Of a stretch of 64,000 nucleotides of DNA, positions 1 through 9,816 are shown in pieces. The stretch comes from an uncultured Bacteroidales bacterium (lineage in GTDB: Bacteria > Bacteroidota > Bacteroidia > Bacteroidales > P3). How positions within the stretch are numbered: the stretch's first letter is position 1; every line of letters begins with the position of its first letter. The notes beneath the pieces are model-generated. The model searched no databases, had not been told where the DNA came from, and worked only from the letters and a program-made list of their open reading frames with translations. The DNA is taken from contig CAJOHZ010000019.1 of NCBI GenBank assembly GCA_905234695.1, forward strand, positions 1 to 64,000, in the 5' to 3' direction. Position numbers and translations under genes: made by a program.

Positions 1-3000
1 CACCGTTCACGATACCCATGTTGGCGTCGTTCGCGTTCAGCGTCACCGTGTAGTTCTGCACCGGAGGCACGCTGTCGGCGGCGAAGAGGGCCGTGTAGGT
101 CACGTCGCCCGTCACCACGAAGACACGCGGGTTGTCCACGTTGCCGTCGTTCCAGCTACGGAAGTAGTAACCCGTATTGGCCGTGGCGGTCAGGGTGACC
201 GTGTCGCGGAAGTTGTAGGTGCCGCCGCCCGTCACGGTGCCGTAACTGGCGTCGTTGGCCGTCGCCGTCACCGTGTACTGGTTCACGCCGAAGCTCGCCG
301 TGAAGGCCGTGTCGCTCGTCACCACAAGGGTACGCACAATGTGTGTGTCGCCGTCGTTCCACTGCGTGAAGTGGTAGCCCGTGGCCGCCGTGGCGGTCAG
401 CGTGGCGGTGTCGCCGTAATAGTAAGTGCCGTTACCCGTGACGGTGCCTCTCGTCTGGTCGGCGCTCGTCACTGTGACGGTGTACTGGTTGCGGGTGAAG
501 AAGGCCGTGAAGGCCGAGTCGCTGGTCACCACAACGCTGCGCGGGTTGAGCGTCACGTTGTCGTTCCAACGGTTGAAGGTGTAGCCTGCGTTGGCCGTGG
601 CGGTCAGCGTGGCGGTGTCGCCCTGGGCGTAGACACCCGTGCCGGTGACGGTACCCGCGTTGGTCGGGTTGACCGTGGCGGTGATGTTGAAGGTCGTCGA
701 CGGGGCGGTGAGGGTCGTGACGGTCACCAAGGCGCTCCAGTTCTCACTGTGCCAGTTGGTGCCGCAGACGGCGCGGACATAGAAGTCATACTGCGTCTCG
801 TCCATCAGGCCGGAAACCGTGAGGCTGTTCGTCGCGGCGGGCAGCGAAGTGCCGTTGCCCTGCGTGAAGCCGTGCATGCCGTATTCCACTTCGTAGCCCT
901 GGGCAAGCGTCGCGGCCGGCCAGTTGAGGGTCACACTGTTGAAGGTGACATTGCTGGTCGTCACACCCGTGACGGTCGGGCAGATCTGCGTGGCGAACTG
1001 GATGCTGTCGCTCCAGTCGCCCGGGATGTTCTGCGCGTTGCCGCAGAGGGCGCGGATGGCGGCGTAGTAGGTCACGCCGGCGTGCAGGCCACCGACAGTG
1101 GCCGGGTTGGTCGTCACCGTGTAGGTGGTGTCGGTCGTGGTGCTGAAGACGCGGATGTCCCAAGCCGTCTCGTTGCCGCGGGCCGTCCAGCCGAAGGTGG
1201 CGGTGGTGTTGGTGGTACTCAAGGCAGTCAGGCTGTCGGGAGCCAGGCAAGGCAGGCTGTCGGTAGTGAAGAAACCTTCCACCCAGTTGGAGTAACCCAG
1301 ACTGTCGATGGTGCAGTCTTGACGCACGCGGAACATATATACCGTGGCGGGCTGCAGGCCGGTGAAGGTCTTGCTGGTGGTGGTCACCGTCTCGGCGGTG
1401 GGCCAAGTGGGCGTGTCGGTCGTCTTGCAAGCCACCTCGTAGGCGGTACCGTTGCCGCTCCAAGTGATGGTGTGCGACTGGTAGTCTCCTGTGCTGGAGG
1501 TGAGATTCGGCTGACGGCAGCCAGTAGCGCCACAGGAGTACAGACGAATGTTACCCAGTGTGCTGGTGGTAGTACCTCCAGTAACAGTGTTGATGTCATA
1601 GGCATTGTCATCGTTGTAAACGTAGCACATCTTGTTGCCACTTGCGGAGTGAGCCTCGAAGTTGGCCGTGCAACTATAAGTGCCCATCAGACGGTTGATG
1701 GCGACAAGCACGTTGCTATGGCCGTCCCAAGTGAAGTTGGTGTCGAAAGACTTAATCTGCCAATTGTCGTCGGTGAAGTTCCAGTTGCCGTTATTCACCA
1801 CCTGGACAAACTGGTGAGTTGTCGAGTCGGGATGGATAAAGCCTGAGAGCGTGCTCTCACTGACGTTGGCCAGATAGACGTTGATTTGGTTGAAGTAACT
1901 ACCGTAGTCGGCGGCCGTGCCAGACACTGGCTTGAAGCTCATGGCCGAGATGTCACCAGCGATGGCAGCCATGTCGGCGGAGTCGATAATCATCTGGACA
2001 TAGCTGTAGTTGTAGCAGCTATAGCCCGGGAAGTAACTTGTTGTGGAGCTTGAGCTTGTGAAATTGCTGGCAATGGTAGCATTGTCGCACATGGAGGTCA
2101 TCAGGTCAACCGGACTGCTCCAACGGCCAGTATCGCTGCCCGAGCAAATCGGGCGAACCGAGACACTGTAGGAAGTCAACGTGTCGAGGCCCGTGAGGGA
2201 AACTGGATGCGAGGCGACATTGATGATGGTGTCGTTGCTCGTACCTGCAAGACCATAGCGGAGCTGCCAACTGACTGTACCGGAATCAACATCGGTCCAA
2301 TCGACATCGAGATAGGTCGTACCAGCGGTGACAGCGGTGATGTTGACAGGAGCGGCGCAGGAGTTGCGGAACACTTCGATATTGTCAACAGCAGCCGGAG
2401 GATTGGAACCGCTGCTGCCATCGTTGCCCCAGTAGAACACCAAGTGGTAGGTACCGGAGGTGGCAATGGAGACATCGGTACTGAGGCTCTGCCATGAGGA
2501 ATTGCCACGCAGAGGTGCGCTGCCGTCAAGCGAAATCCAACCCGCGGGCGTCACGTTCCAGAAGTTGTAGGAGGAGGTGGTACCGTCGGGGCAGTAGCCA
2601 GCCTCGATGTTGGCATCACCCGGAGCCAGGAAGGCTCTCAGGTAGTCGTAAGCATAAGTAGAGCCACCTTCACCGTTGGCCATCCAGTTGAAGCTGATGT
2701 TGTAGCTACCGGCGGGCATGTTGAAGCTACGGTAGGCATAGGTGTGGCTGGTGTTACTGGTATTATAGCTGTTGGATGTGCCGTTGTCGTTGGAGATGTA
2801 CATACCCATGTTGTCGGCGGTGCCGTAATGGGCGGCGGTGCCGACGTACCACTTGTTAGCCTGGGTGCCGTTGACAGGCTCCCAAGCGTTGGCAATGGTC
2901 GAGTCAGAGAAGTCGCAGATGTAGGGATAGGTCATCACCGGAGCGGCACGCATGGTGGTGAAGGTGAAGACAGTGGTGTCGCTCACCTCGGTGGCGCTGC

Positions 3001-6000
3001 AGAGGCTCACCAGACGCACGTCGTACTGCGTCAACGGCGTGAGGCCGGTAAGGCTGAGGCTACGTGTGGTCACCGTCGAGGCTGTGCCGGTACCCGGTAC
3101 AAAGCCGTGAGGACCGTACTCAACGCTGTAGCTCGCGGCCTGGCTGGTGCGCCAAGTGATGTCGGCACTGACGTTGGTCAGCACGGCACACTGCACACGC
3201 TGCGGGGCGATACAGCTGGGGATGCGGTCGATGACGAGGTTGTCAATATAGTGGCTGACGCCCGTGCCGCTGTTGCCATAGGCCTTGAGGGCGATACGGG
3301 TGTCGGTGCCGGTGTAATCGGTCAAGTAAGAGCTGACCGTGGAAGCATTGACTCCGTGCTCGAAGAGGATGGTGTCAACCGGCACGAAACTGGTGGCATA
3401 GCCGCTGGTTGCACTGGCATCGATGGTACCTACCACAAGGCCGTAGCCATTGACATTATAGTCATGGAAGGTGACCATGAGGGAATCCAGCGGGACACCC
3501 ATCTCAGGCAGGACAACGATGCCGCTGCCCATCAGCTGCAGGGCATAGCTCTGCGAGGGGGCCTGGCTGTTGTTGGTGTTATAATAGATGTAGGCACCCG
3601 TGGCCTCCGTGTTCCAGCAGGTGGGCAGGATGTTGGTGGCGGTAGAGCCGGCACTCACATAGCCCTCGAAGTTCATCGTGTAGGGCAATGCCGTGATGGC
3701 ACCGCACGCGGTGGAGAAGTTGATCACCTGCGAGGCGATGGCGGTGTCGGTACCGCAGACGGTGTAGACATAGGCATCATACGAGGAACTGTGGTTCAGA
3801 CCCGTGAGGGTATACGGTGCCATGGCGGTGTTGACCCTCGTGCCGGTACCGGCGGTGAAACCGTGGAGGCCGTACTCAACAACATAGCCGGTACTGGCGG
3901 TGTTGTTGTCCACCCAGTCAATATCGGCACTGGAGGCAGTCACGTTGGTAGCAGTGAGACCCGTGACAGGCTGGCAGTTCGGGATATATTCCACCACGAT
4001 GTTGTCGAGGAACGAGTAGTTGTCGTTGAAGGCATCCCAGAAGGCAATGTGGGCTGCCGAGTCAGACTCCGCGAGGTTGTCGAAACGGTAGGTGTAGTTG
4101 ATATAGGAAGTTGTGGAGTCAATTTGGCTGCGGATGATGGTGTCGAGCACGCGCATGGTGCTGATGGGGGCATTGGGGTCGTCCATCAAGCCCATAAGGA
4201 AGCGCACATTGTTGCCACCCTGCACAAAGTAGAAGCGAATCTGCAGCTGGTTGAGCGGAGCGTCCATGCGAGGCATAATGGCGTAGGCACCGTTCCAGAA
4301 GAGACAAAGTTTGTTGGGGTCGCCCGTCAGGTTGACCACCGTGGGATTGGGATAGCTGCTGCCGAGGTTGGTGGAGCCAATGGTCCAGCAGGTACGGTTG
4401 TAGACGCCGCTGTGGTTCTCGAAGTCCTCGGTATAGGGCAGGGCGGCAGGAGCACAGAGGGTGCTGAAGCTGACGGTGCCCGAAAGGATCTGGCTGTTGC
4501 AGTCGGTGCTCACGCGGGCCACATAATCCAATGCCGGGGCAAGACCCTGGAAGGTGTAGGTGCCGGTGGTGTTGGTCGAGTCGACGATGGTCCAGGCGGT
4601 GTCAGTGGCAAGACGGTAAGCCACCGTGTAGACCTGACCTGCCTCGGGCTCCCATGCGATGGTGGCTTGGTTGGCCTGCACATCAGTCACAGTAGGTGTC
4701 GGCGTGCCGCAGTCGGGGATGACGCAAGTGAGGTTAGTCAGCTTGATCTGGTTGACATAGTTGACTGCTCCACTGTTGCTGGCGCTGGGGCTGGCGGGGG
4801 TGATGTCCGTATCATCCTGGTAGAAGTAGAGGGCGCGGGCATTCGAGGTGGCCGTAGCCGTCCAACTGATGGTACTGGTATAGGAACCCGTGTTGTCATC
4901 CACAGCCACAACGAGGTTGCTGCCAGCCGTACGGATGAACTGGGTGGTCAGGTGGAACGAGAGCCAACCCGTGCCGCTCAGCGTGCCAGTATAGACCTGC
5001 TGGAGGTTGGCCGCCGGGATATAGTTGCTCGTGCTGCTGAAGGAAGACTGGGTCGTGTTGCCCATGTAGATGACGATATTGCGGCTGCTGCAGGTATACC
5101 CATCCTCGACATGGAATGCGATGTCGGTGATGGTGTCGAGACCGGTGAGCTCGCTATTGAGGTAAATCTGCTGGGTGTAGCTGTATTCATAGTACTGCTG
5201 TGTGGGGAGGTAATTGTGGGTAGCACCGCCCTCGGTGACGAGAGTGGCACAGCCGCTGGTCTGTACGCTGCCGCTGACATTGGTGCTGTTCACCGTGTCG
5301 CACTCGGTGTGGACGCGATAGTCATAGAGCGTGTTGGGAGTCAAAGAACCCACATAGTAGTAGTTGTTGGTGGTGGTCGCCGTGGTCCACGTGGAAGCGG
5401 AGGCGAGTTTGTACTCGACAATGTAACCCGTCACAGGCTCACCCGTGGTGGGAGCATCCCAGCTGAGGGTGAAGGAATGGTAATCGGGCGTAGCATGCAG
5501 GTTACTCACCGGCACGCAGTCCACACTGGTGGTGAAGTCGATGCTGCGGAAGCGGCTGTCGGCATCATAGCAGACACCCTTCACCCAGACATAATAGTGC
5601 GTGTTGCCATGCAGGCCGGTGAAGGTATAGTTGGTGGCACCAATCACACTGGCACTGTCAAATGCCGCAGCGATATTGTCGGTAGTGGCGATATAGACCA
5701 TGTATTCCACATGCTGGGCACTGGCCGTGTCGGTCCAGGCCACAGTGGCAAAGCTGTTGCTGACGGCACTCGTGCGCAAGCCCTCGATGGCGGGGCAGGT
5801 GCTGGCGCGGTCAATCACCAGGTTGTCCATCCAATAGTACCAGGCAGTGGAACCATCGGGACGCCACACGAGGTAAACAGTATCGGCGCAGGAGTCGTTG
5901 CTGAGGTCAAACTCGTAGTGATAGTACGTATAGGTTGATGCAGGGGTAAAGACATGAAGGTCGACCATGCTATCCACCGAGTTGGGGTTGCGGGTGTAAC

Positions 6001-9000
6001 CAAAATGCATGGCTCCGGAACTGGAGGTGCTTTCCACCTGCAGGTCGAAGGAGACTACCACTTGGTTCAGCGGCACACTCAGTCTCGGCGTAATGGCCGA
6101 GGCCAAACCGCCGAACTGAATGCAGTTGCCGTAGCTGGTGGTGATGTAGGGGTAGTTGTTGCTGTTGAGGATACGGGTCCAGCAGGCAGGGAACGAGTTG
6201 GCCGCATAGCTGTTGAAGTCCTCACTGAAGGGCAGCATCATGGCACCGCAAGCGGTGCGGACTGCCAAACTAGTGGCAATACTGGTGTCGCCATTGTCGC
6301 AAAGAGCCCACACTAAGATGTTGTAGGGAGTGTTGGCAAAGAGGTTGTCGAAGGTATAGGTAGTGTCGTACACCTCGGTAGTGTCAACTCCGTTGCTGAC
6401 AATCCAGATCGTCTCACTGCCGCCCGGTTGCCACACGACGACAATGCTGTCACTCGTGACATAGGAGGCCTCGAGACCCTGCACACCAGGGCATGTATTG
6501 TGTACGAGAGAGACATTGTCGATGGCCGCCGGGGGAGTGGAACCGCTGCTGCCGTCGTTGGCCCACATGAACACCAGTTGATAGGCACCCACTTGGTTGA
6601 GCTGGAAGGTGCTGGTACGATTCTGCCAACTGCTCTGCAGGTTCAGTTTCGTGCCACCGTCAAGGGAAATCCAACCCGTGGGGGTAGTGGAGGTGTAACC
6701 GGACGTAGAGGTGTTACCATTGGGCAGCTGTCCGGCGGTAAGCGTAGCCGTGGCAGGAGCCAGCCACGCACGAATATAGTCATAGTTGCTTTCGCCATAG
6801 GCCTTCCAGTCATACGAGTAGAGGTATTCGCCCGTGTCGGCCAGGTTGAAGATGCGGGTGGCGTAGACGATGCTCTGACTACCCACAGTGTAGGCGTTGG
6901 CAGTGCCGTTGTTGGTAATGTACATGGACTTGGTACCACCGTTATTGGTGGCAGTGCCCACCATCCAATGGTTGGTCTGGGAGCCGTTGACGAAGTCCCA
7001 GCCGTTGGTGCCGCTGCCCTCGAAGGTGCAGCTGTAAGGCATCGTGGCGGGGAGGCTGGTCAGCGTGAGGCTTTCCCACGGACTGGGGTCACCGTTGCAG
7101 TCGGCGGCCACATACACATAATAGGTTCGACCCGTATCGAGGTAGTTGAGCAAATAGGTGGTGTCATAGGCCACATCGGTGAAAGTGGCGGTACCGGCGC
7201 CAGGGGTGAAGGCCACGGTATCGTACTCAACATACCAAGAAGAGGCGGTGCCTACTTCCGTCCAGCCGATAGCCGCCCAGTCGACACTCATACTGTCAAA
7301 GTGGAGATTGCCGACATGCGGGCAAGCAGGTATCTCCATCAGAGTGATGTCATCGACACTGGCATACCAACTGCTGGTGGGGCGGTTGGCCCGGATGGCG
7401 ACATACTGGCCATTACCCGTGAACGACGAGAAGGGAATCTCAAAGATATTCCACTGTCCGGAATTACCCACATTAACCGTCTGAACCAGCTGGAAAGTAC
7501 TTATGTCGTTTGGATTCGTCATCACACCCACCTGGAAAACGGGGGAGTAACTGGTGCTGGTGGCCTTGGCCCAGAAATTGAGCTGCAAGGTATTCATGGC
7601 ATACATATCGGTATCCACACCCGGCAGGACAACTATCTGGTAGTCGCCATAGGTGTTGGTGGTAATGCTATTATACCAATAGAGGCCTTTGCCGCCTCCC
7701 GTAGTATGGTTGTAGGAAGCAGTGCTGCTCACATAAGGCCAACCATAATAGGAGGAACCGTTGTTAAGACGGGTCATGCAGTTTACAAAAGTGGCCGACT
7801 GGCTACCGCCTACGGTGGCTGCCTCGAAGTCCTGTGTGTAGGGAAGGCTGTCGAGAGCGACACAGGGTGTACGAAGCGTGAGGGTCACGGCCAACGAGGT
7901 GTCGTCGACTCCGCACACGCCACGCAATGTGAAGGTATAATTGGTGTTGGGGGTAAGATTGTAGAAAGTAGCTGTGCTATCGTAGAAATCATTACTCACG
8001 CCGTTGGTGTCGATAGTCCACTGTATGTCATTGATGCCCGGAGTCCACCCGAGGGTAACCTCGTCAGAAGATACGGCCACGGCATGGAAATTGGAGGAAC
8101 GAGGACAGCTATTTGAGAAACAATTGACACTCAACTCATAGCCTCCATTGTTGACGCTAACGTCGGAAGTGAAGACAATAGTAAAACCCATTTCCGAAAT
8201 AAGGGGACCAATGTTGACGACCGTTCCGCTAGAGGGGCTGCTACCATAGTGCAGACGGGTTCCATTGGTGCCAACACCTTCATATATGGAGAGGTAGTCA
8301 CAGCACCCTTCTCCCACATAGGTACCAGAGAGTATCAGTGCCGAGTCGGGAGAGTTGGAACGAATCACAAGTGTATTATTGGAATTGTTGGCATAGCTGC
8401 CGTTAGGGCCACCATTGTCGTAAATGACAGCATTGCAGGTACGGATGGAGTCGAACGATGCCGTCATATTGTAGTGCAGCACTGTCGACAGGGTCTGGAA
8501 AGTTATCTGTGTAAGAAAACTTTCTTCGGTGGTGCAGAGAGATTTGACTTTGACCACGTAGTTCTCATACTCATAGAGACCAGTAATAGAATAGGCAGTG
8601 TCGTAGACATCCACCGAATCAATCAGGCTGAGGGTGTCGGCCGGAGCCCAATAAAGGCGGTAGGCACCGGCGTTGGCGGTGTCCCTCCAGGTGATGTCGG
8701 CCGAGGAAAGGGTGATGTTGGAGGCCGTCAAGCCGAAAGGCATGGGGCAACTCTGGCTGCTTGGGGCGTAGGTGAAAGTAACCTTGGGAAGGAAGTCCTG
8801 CTGGTCGGCATAGGCATCGCTGACATCAGAGTAGTCATAGCCCTGAACACTGGAGCCGGTGCTCGTGATGCCGTACCAGTAACTATGTTCATAAGAATCT
8901 GTCGAGGTCGAGACAAATTCAACCAGCAGATTGCCGCCCGTGTACGTATAGGGCGAAGTGAAGGTAATCACCATTTGGTTGCTGCTGTTCATGCTCGGAA

Positions 9001-9337
9001 CACCGTTGTAGACGGTGGTAAGGGTTTCCGTGCTCCAGTCAGAGAGGGTCGAGGCCGCGGTGGTGCCGACCTTCACCTGAAAAGTCACACTACCCCAATC
9101 GGCAAAGGCATTGGCATAGAAGGTCATCGAGGTGATGGTCCCTCCTGTCATTGCCGCCAAGTCGGAGCCTGGGTAAATCATCTGCGCACGTAAATATGCG
9201 TCACCATAGTAGCCATAGATGGGGACATACTCGTTGGTCGCTGTCCCGTTGGCCACGGTCAACTGCACTTGCGCATTCACTGCCCAAGGCATCAGAAACG
9301 CCACAAGGAGCAGAAGTTTTTGTAGATGTTTTTTCAT
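1..9337 (-). CDS. Giant secreted FN3/CUB adhesin-like protein, 5' part (no stop in window)
   Basis: The frame is open from an ATG at 9337 to base 1, so at least 3112 residues are encoded and the C-terminus lies outside. I checked the frame at several points (near 60, 1630, 2950, 5040, 6240, 7077) and found no shift. Residues 1-23 are a signal peptide (MKKHLQKLLLLVAFLMPWAV). Approximate order: a beta-rich domain at 24-195, which recurs near 1363-1540 and 2416-2606; 13 FN3 domains, usually opening with Cys-Pro; one CUB domain at 301-406 with four cysteines; six choice-of-anchor-J/MAM-like domains opening with motifs such as LPYTQDFE; then InlB-like repeats from 2881, each about 69 residues with a GYxFxxWNDG core, the fourth cut by the window edge. 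The domains predict an exported, surface-attached or released protein for adhesion or glycan and protein binding. A type IX sorting domain would be expected at the missing end. That is inference. Confidence 0.9.
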   Translation of the reverse strand, partial: MKKHLQKLLLLVAFLMPWAVNAQVQLTVANGTATNEYVPIYGYYGDAYLRAQMIYPGSDLAAMTGGTITSMTFYANAFADWGSVTFQVKVGTTAASTLSDWSTETLTTVYNGVPSMNSSNQMVITFTSPYTYTGGNLLVEFVSTSTDSYEHSYWYGITSTGSSVQGYDYSDVSDAYADQQDFLPKVTFTYAPSSQSCPMPFGLTASNITLSSADITWRDTANAGAYRLYWAPADTLSLIDSVDVYDTAYSITGLYEYENYVVKVKSLCTTEESFLTQITFQTLSTVLHYNMTASFDSIRTCNAVIYDNGGPNGSYANNSNNTLVIRSNSPDSALILSGTYVGEGCCDYLSIYEGVGTNGTRLHYGSSPSSGTVVNIGPLISEMGFTIVFTSDVSVNNGGYELSVNCFSNSCPRSSNFHAVAVSSDEVTLGWTPGINDIQWTIDTNGVSNDFYDSTATFYNLTPNTNYTFTLRGVCGVDDTSLAVTLTLRTPCVALDSLPYTQDFEAATVGGSQSATFVNCMTRLNNGSSYYGWPYVSSTASYNHTTGGGKGLYWYNSITTNTYGDYQIVVLPGVDTDMYAMNTLQLNFWAKATSTSYSPVFQVGVMTNPNDISTFQLVQTVNVGNSGQWNIFEIPFSSFTGNGQYVAIRANRPTSSWYASVDDITLMEIPACPHVGNLHFDSMSVDWAAIGWTEVGTASSWYVEYDTVAFTPGAGTATFTDVAYDTTYLLNYLDTGRTYYVYVAADCNGDPSPWESLTLTSLPATMPYSCTFEGSGTNGWDFVNGSQTNHWMVGTATNNGGTKSMYITNNGTANAYTVGSQSIVYATRIFNLADTGEYLYSYDWKAYGESNYDYIRAWLAPATATLTAGQLPNGNTSTSGYTSTTPTGWISLDGGTKLNLQSSWQNRTSTFQLNQVGAYQLVFMWANDGSSGSTPPAAIDNVSLVHNTCPGVQGLEASYVTSDSIVVVWQPGGSETIWIVSNGVDTTEVYDTTYTFDNLFANTPYNILVWALCDNGDTSIATSLAVRTACGAMMLPFSEDFNSYAANSFPACWTRILNSNNYPYITTSYGNCIQFGGLASAITPRLSVPLNQVVVSFDLQVESTSSSGAMHFGYTRNPNSVDSMVDLHVFTPASTYTYYHYEFDLSNDSCADTVYLVWRPDGSTAWYYWMDNLVIDRASTCPAIEGLRTSAVSNSFATVAWTDTASAQHVEYMVYIATTDNIAAAFDSASVIGATNYTFTGLHGNTHYYVWVKGVCYDADSRFRSIDFTTSVDCVPVSNLHATPDYHSFTLSWDAPTTGEPVTGYIVEYKLASASTWTTATTTNNYYYVGSLTPNTLYDYRVHTECDTVNSTNVSGSVQTSGCATLVTEGGATHNYLPTQQYYEYSYTQQIYLNSELTGLDTITDIAFHVEDGYTCSSRNIVIYMGNTTQSSFSSTSNYIPAANLQQVYTGTLSGTGWLSFHLTTQFIRTAGSNLVVAVDDNTGSYTSTISWTATATSNARALYFYQDDTDITPASPSASNSGAVNYVNQIKLTNLTCVIPDCGTPTPTVTDVQANQATIAWEPEAGQVYTVAYRLATDTAWTIVDSTNTTGTYTFQGLAPALDYVARVSTDCNSQILSGTVSFSTLCAPAALPYTEDFENHSGVYNRTCWTIGSTNLGSSYPNPTVVNLTGDPNKLCLFWNGAYAIMPRMDAPLNQLQIRFYFVQGGNNVRFLMGLMDDPNAPISTMRVLDTIIRSQIDSTTSYINYTYRFDNLAESDSAAHIAFWDAFNDNYSFLDNIVVEYIPNCQPVTGLTATNVTASSADIDWVDNNTASTGYVVEYGLHGFTAGTGTRVNTAMAPYTLTGLNHSSSYDAYVYTVCGTDTAIASQVINFSTACGAITALPYTMNFEGYVSAGSTATNILPTCWNTEATGAYIYYNTNNSQAPSQSYALQLMGSGIVVLPEMGVPLDSLMVTFHDYNVNGYGLVVGTIDASATSGYATSFVPVDTILFEHGVNASTVSSYLTDYTGTDTRIALKAYGNSGTGVSHYIDNLVIDRIPSCIAPQRVQCAVLTNVSADITWRTSQAASYSVEYGPHGFVPGTGTASTVTTRSLSLTGLTPLTQYDVRLVSLCSATEVSDTTVFTFTTMRAAPVMTYPYICDFSDSTIANAWEPVNGTQANKWYVGTAAHYGTADNMGMYISNDNGTSNSYNTSNTSHTYAYRSFNMPAGSYNISFNWMANGEGGSTYAYDYLRAFLAPGDANIEAGYCPDGTTSSYNFWNVTPAGWISLDGSAPLRGNSSWQSLSTDVSIATSGTYHLVFYWGNDGSSGSNPPAAVDNIEVFRNSCAAPVNITAVTAGTTYLDVDWTDVDSGTVSWQLRYGLAGTSNDTIINVASHPVSLTGLDTLTSYSVSVRPICSGSDTGRWSSPVDLMTSMCDNATIASNFTSSSSTTSYFPGYSCYNYSYVQMIIDSADMAAIAGDISAMSFKPVSGTAADYGSYFNQINVYLANVSESTLSGFIHPDSTTHQFVQVVNNGNWNFTDDNWQIKSFDTNFTWDGHSNVLVAINRLMGTYSCTANFEAHSASGNKMCYVYNDDNAYDINTVTGGTTTSTLGNIRLYSCGATGCRQPNLTSSTGDYQSHTITWSGNGTAYEVACKTTDTPTWPTAETVTTTSKTFTGLQPATVYMFRVRQDCTIDSLGYSNWVEGFFTTDSLPCLAPDSLTALSTTNTTATFGWTARGNETAWDIRVFSTTTDTTYTVTTNPATVGGLHAGVTYYAAIRALCGNAQNIPGDWSDSIQFATQICPTVTGVTTSNVTFNSVTLNWPAATLAQGYEVEYGMHGFTQGNGTSLPAATNSLTVSGLMDETQYDFYVRAVCGTNWHSENWSALVTVTTLTAPSTTFNITATVNPTNAGTVTGTGVYAQGDTATLTATANAGYTFNRWNDNVTLNPRSVVVTSDSAFTAFFTRNQYTVTVTSADQTRGTVTGNGTYYYGDTATLTATAATGYHFTQWNDGDTHIVRTLVVTSDTAFTASFGVNQYTVTATANDASYGTVTGGGTYNFRDTVTLTATANTGYYFRSWNDGNVDNPRVFVVTGDVTYTALFAADSVPPVQNYTVTLNANDANMGIVNG

Positions 9338-9816
9338 AACAAGTACTTTTGATTAATAATTGAATAATTTGATGTTGTTTTCTTTGTTTTGGTTTTGTTT
9401 TCGCCCATCCCGTTTCGTTGCAGAAAATATGTTAACTGTTGCATATCAACAGCATACCCTTTCCCGCAGGAGTGCGGGGCGTGCGATGATTAAGTGGACA
9501 AAAATAATACTTTTTTTTCACTTTTACGGCTTTTTTCATCGCCCACAGAAGATTTAACATTTATTCGCAATCTCTATCATTTTTCACCCCTGTGTGTCGT
9601 AGGTTCTCTCGGTGTGCCTTTTATGTTCCTTTTTCCTTCCTTCGGTTCTTATCTTACACATTTCCAACACTTCTCCCTCTGTTCTCCCCTATATACGTTG
9701 GAGAACTGTTGGAGAACTGTAGGAGAACTGTTGGAGAACAACCGAAGGAACACCGAAAGATCATAAAAGGAAGACCGAAAGAACTCCCTCATCAGTATGT
9801 AAAAAAATAGTGGAAA
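9338..9816. other. Intergenic region of 479 bp with a repeat element
   Basis: No gene is supported here. The part next to the giant gene is AT-rich and should hold its promoter. Reading the minus strand, TATTTTTG at 9506-9499 fits the Bacteroidetes -7 element, but no TTG lies at the expected distance, so this is weak. A perfect six-pair hairpin (CCCGCA/TGCGGG) sits at 9463-9478 without a U-tract. The stretch 9609-9788 is copy A of a structured repeat listed separately. Confidence 0.6.
9609..9788. repeat. Structured intergenic repeat, copy A
   Basis: This element resembles those at 43588-43763 and 43882-44044. Shared parts are a left arm containing TTTTATGTTCCTTTT and TTCTTATCTTACACAT, a central block of 11-bp tandem units, and a right arm rich in CCGAAGGAACACCGAAAGA that is partly complementary to the left arm. 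The units here are GTTGGAGAACT twice, GTAGGAGAACT, and GTTGGAGAACA (9697-9740). A preceding GTTCTCC can pair with the GGAGAAC in any unit. It lies between two genes on the minus strand. It could be a miniature mobile element, a structured RNA or a terminator, and I do not recognise it as a named family. Confidence 0.75.

Noticed and set aside
2744-5938. A 1064-codon plus-strand frame inside the giant gene
   Set aside because: It is antisense to the FN3 protein, has a low-complexity Gly/Val/Asp-rich product and no recognisable domain. It is open only because the GC-rich gene avoids certain codons.
9697-9740. The 11-bp tandem units as a CRISPR array
   Set aside because: There are no spacers between units, units are too short, and no cas gene is near. 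They are direct tandem copies inside a hairpin element.
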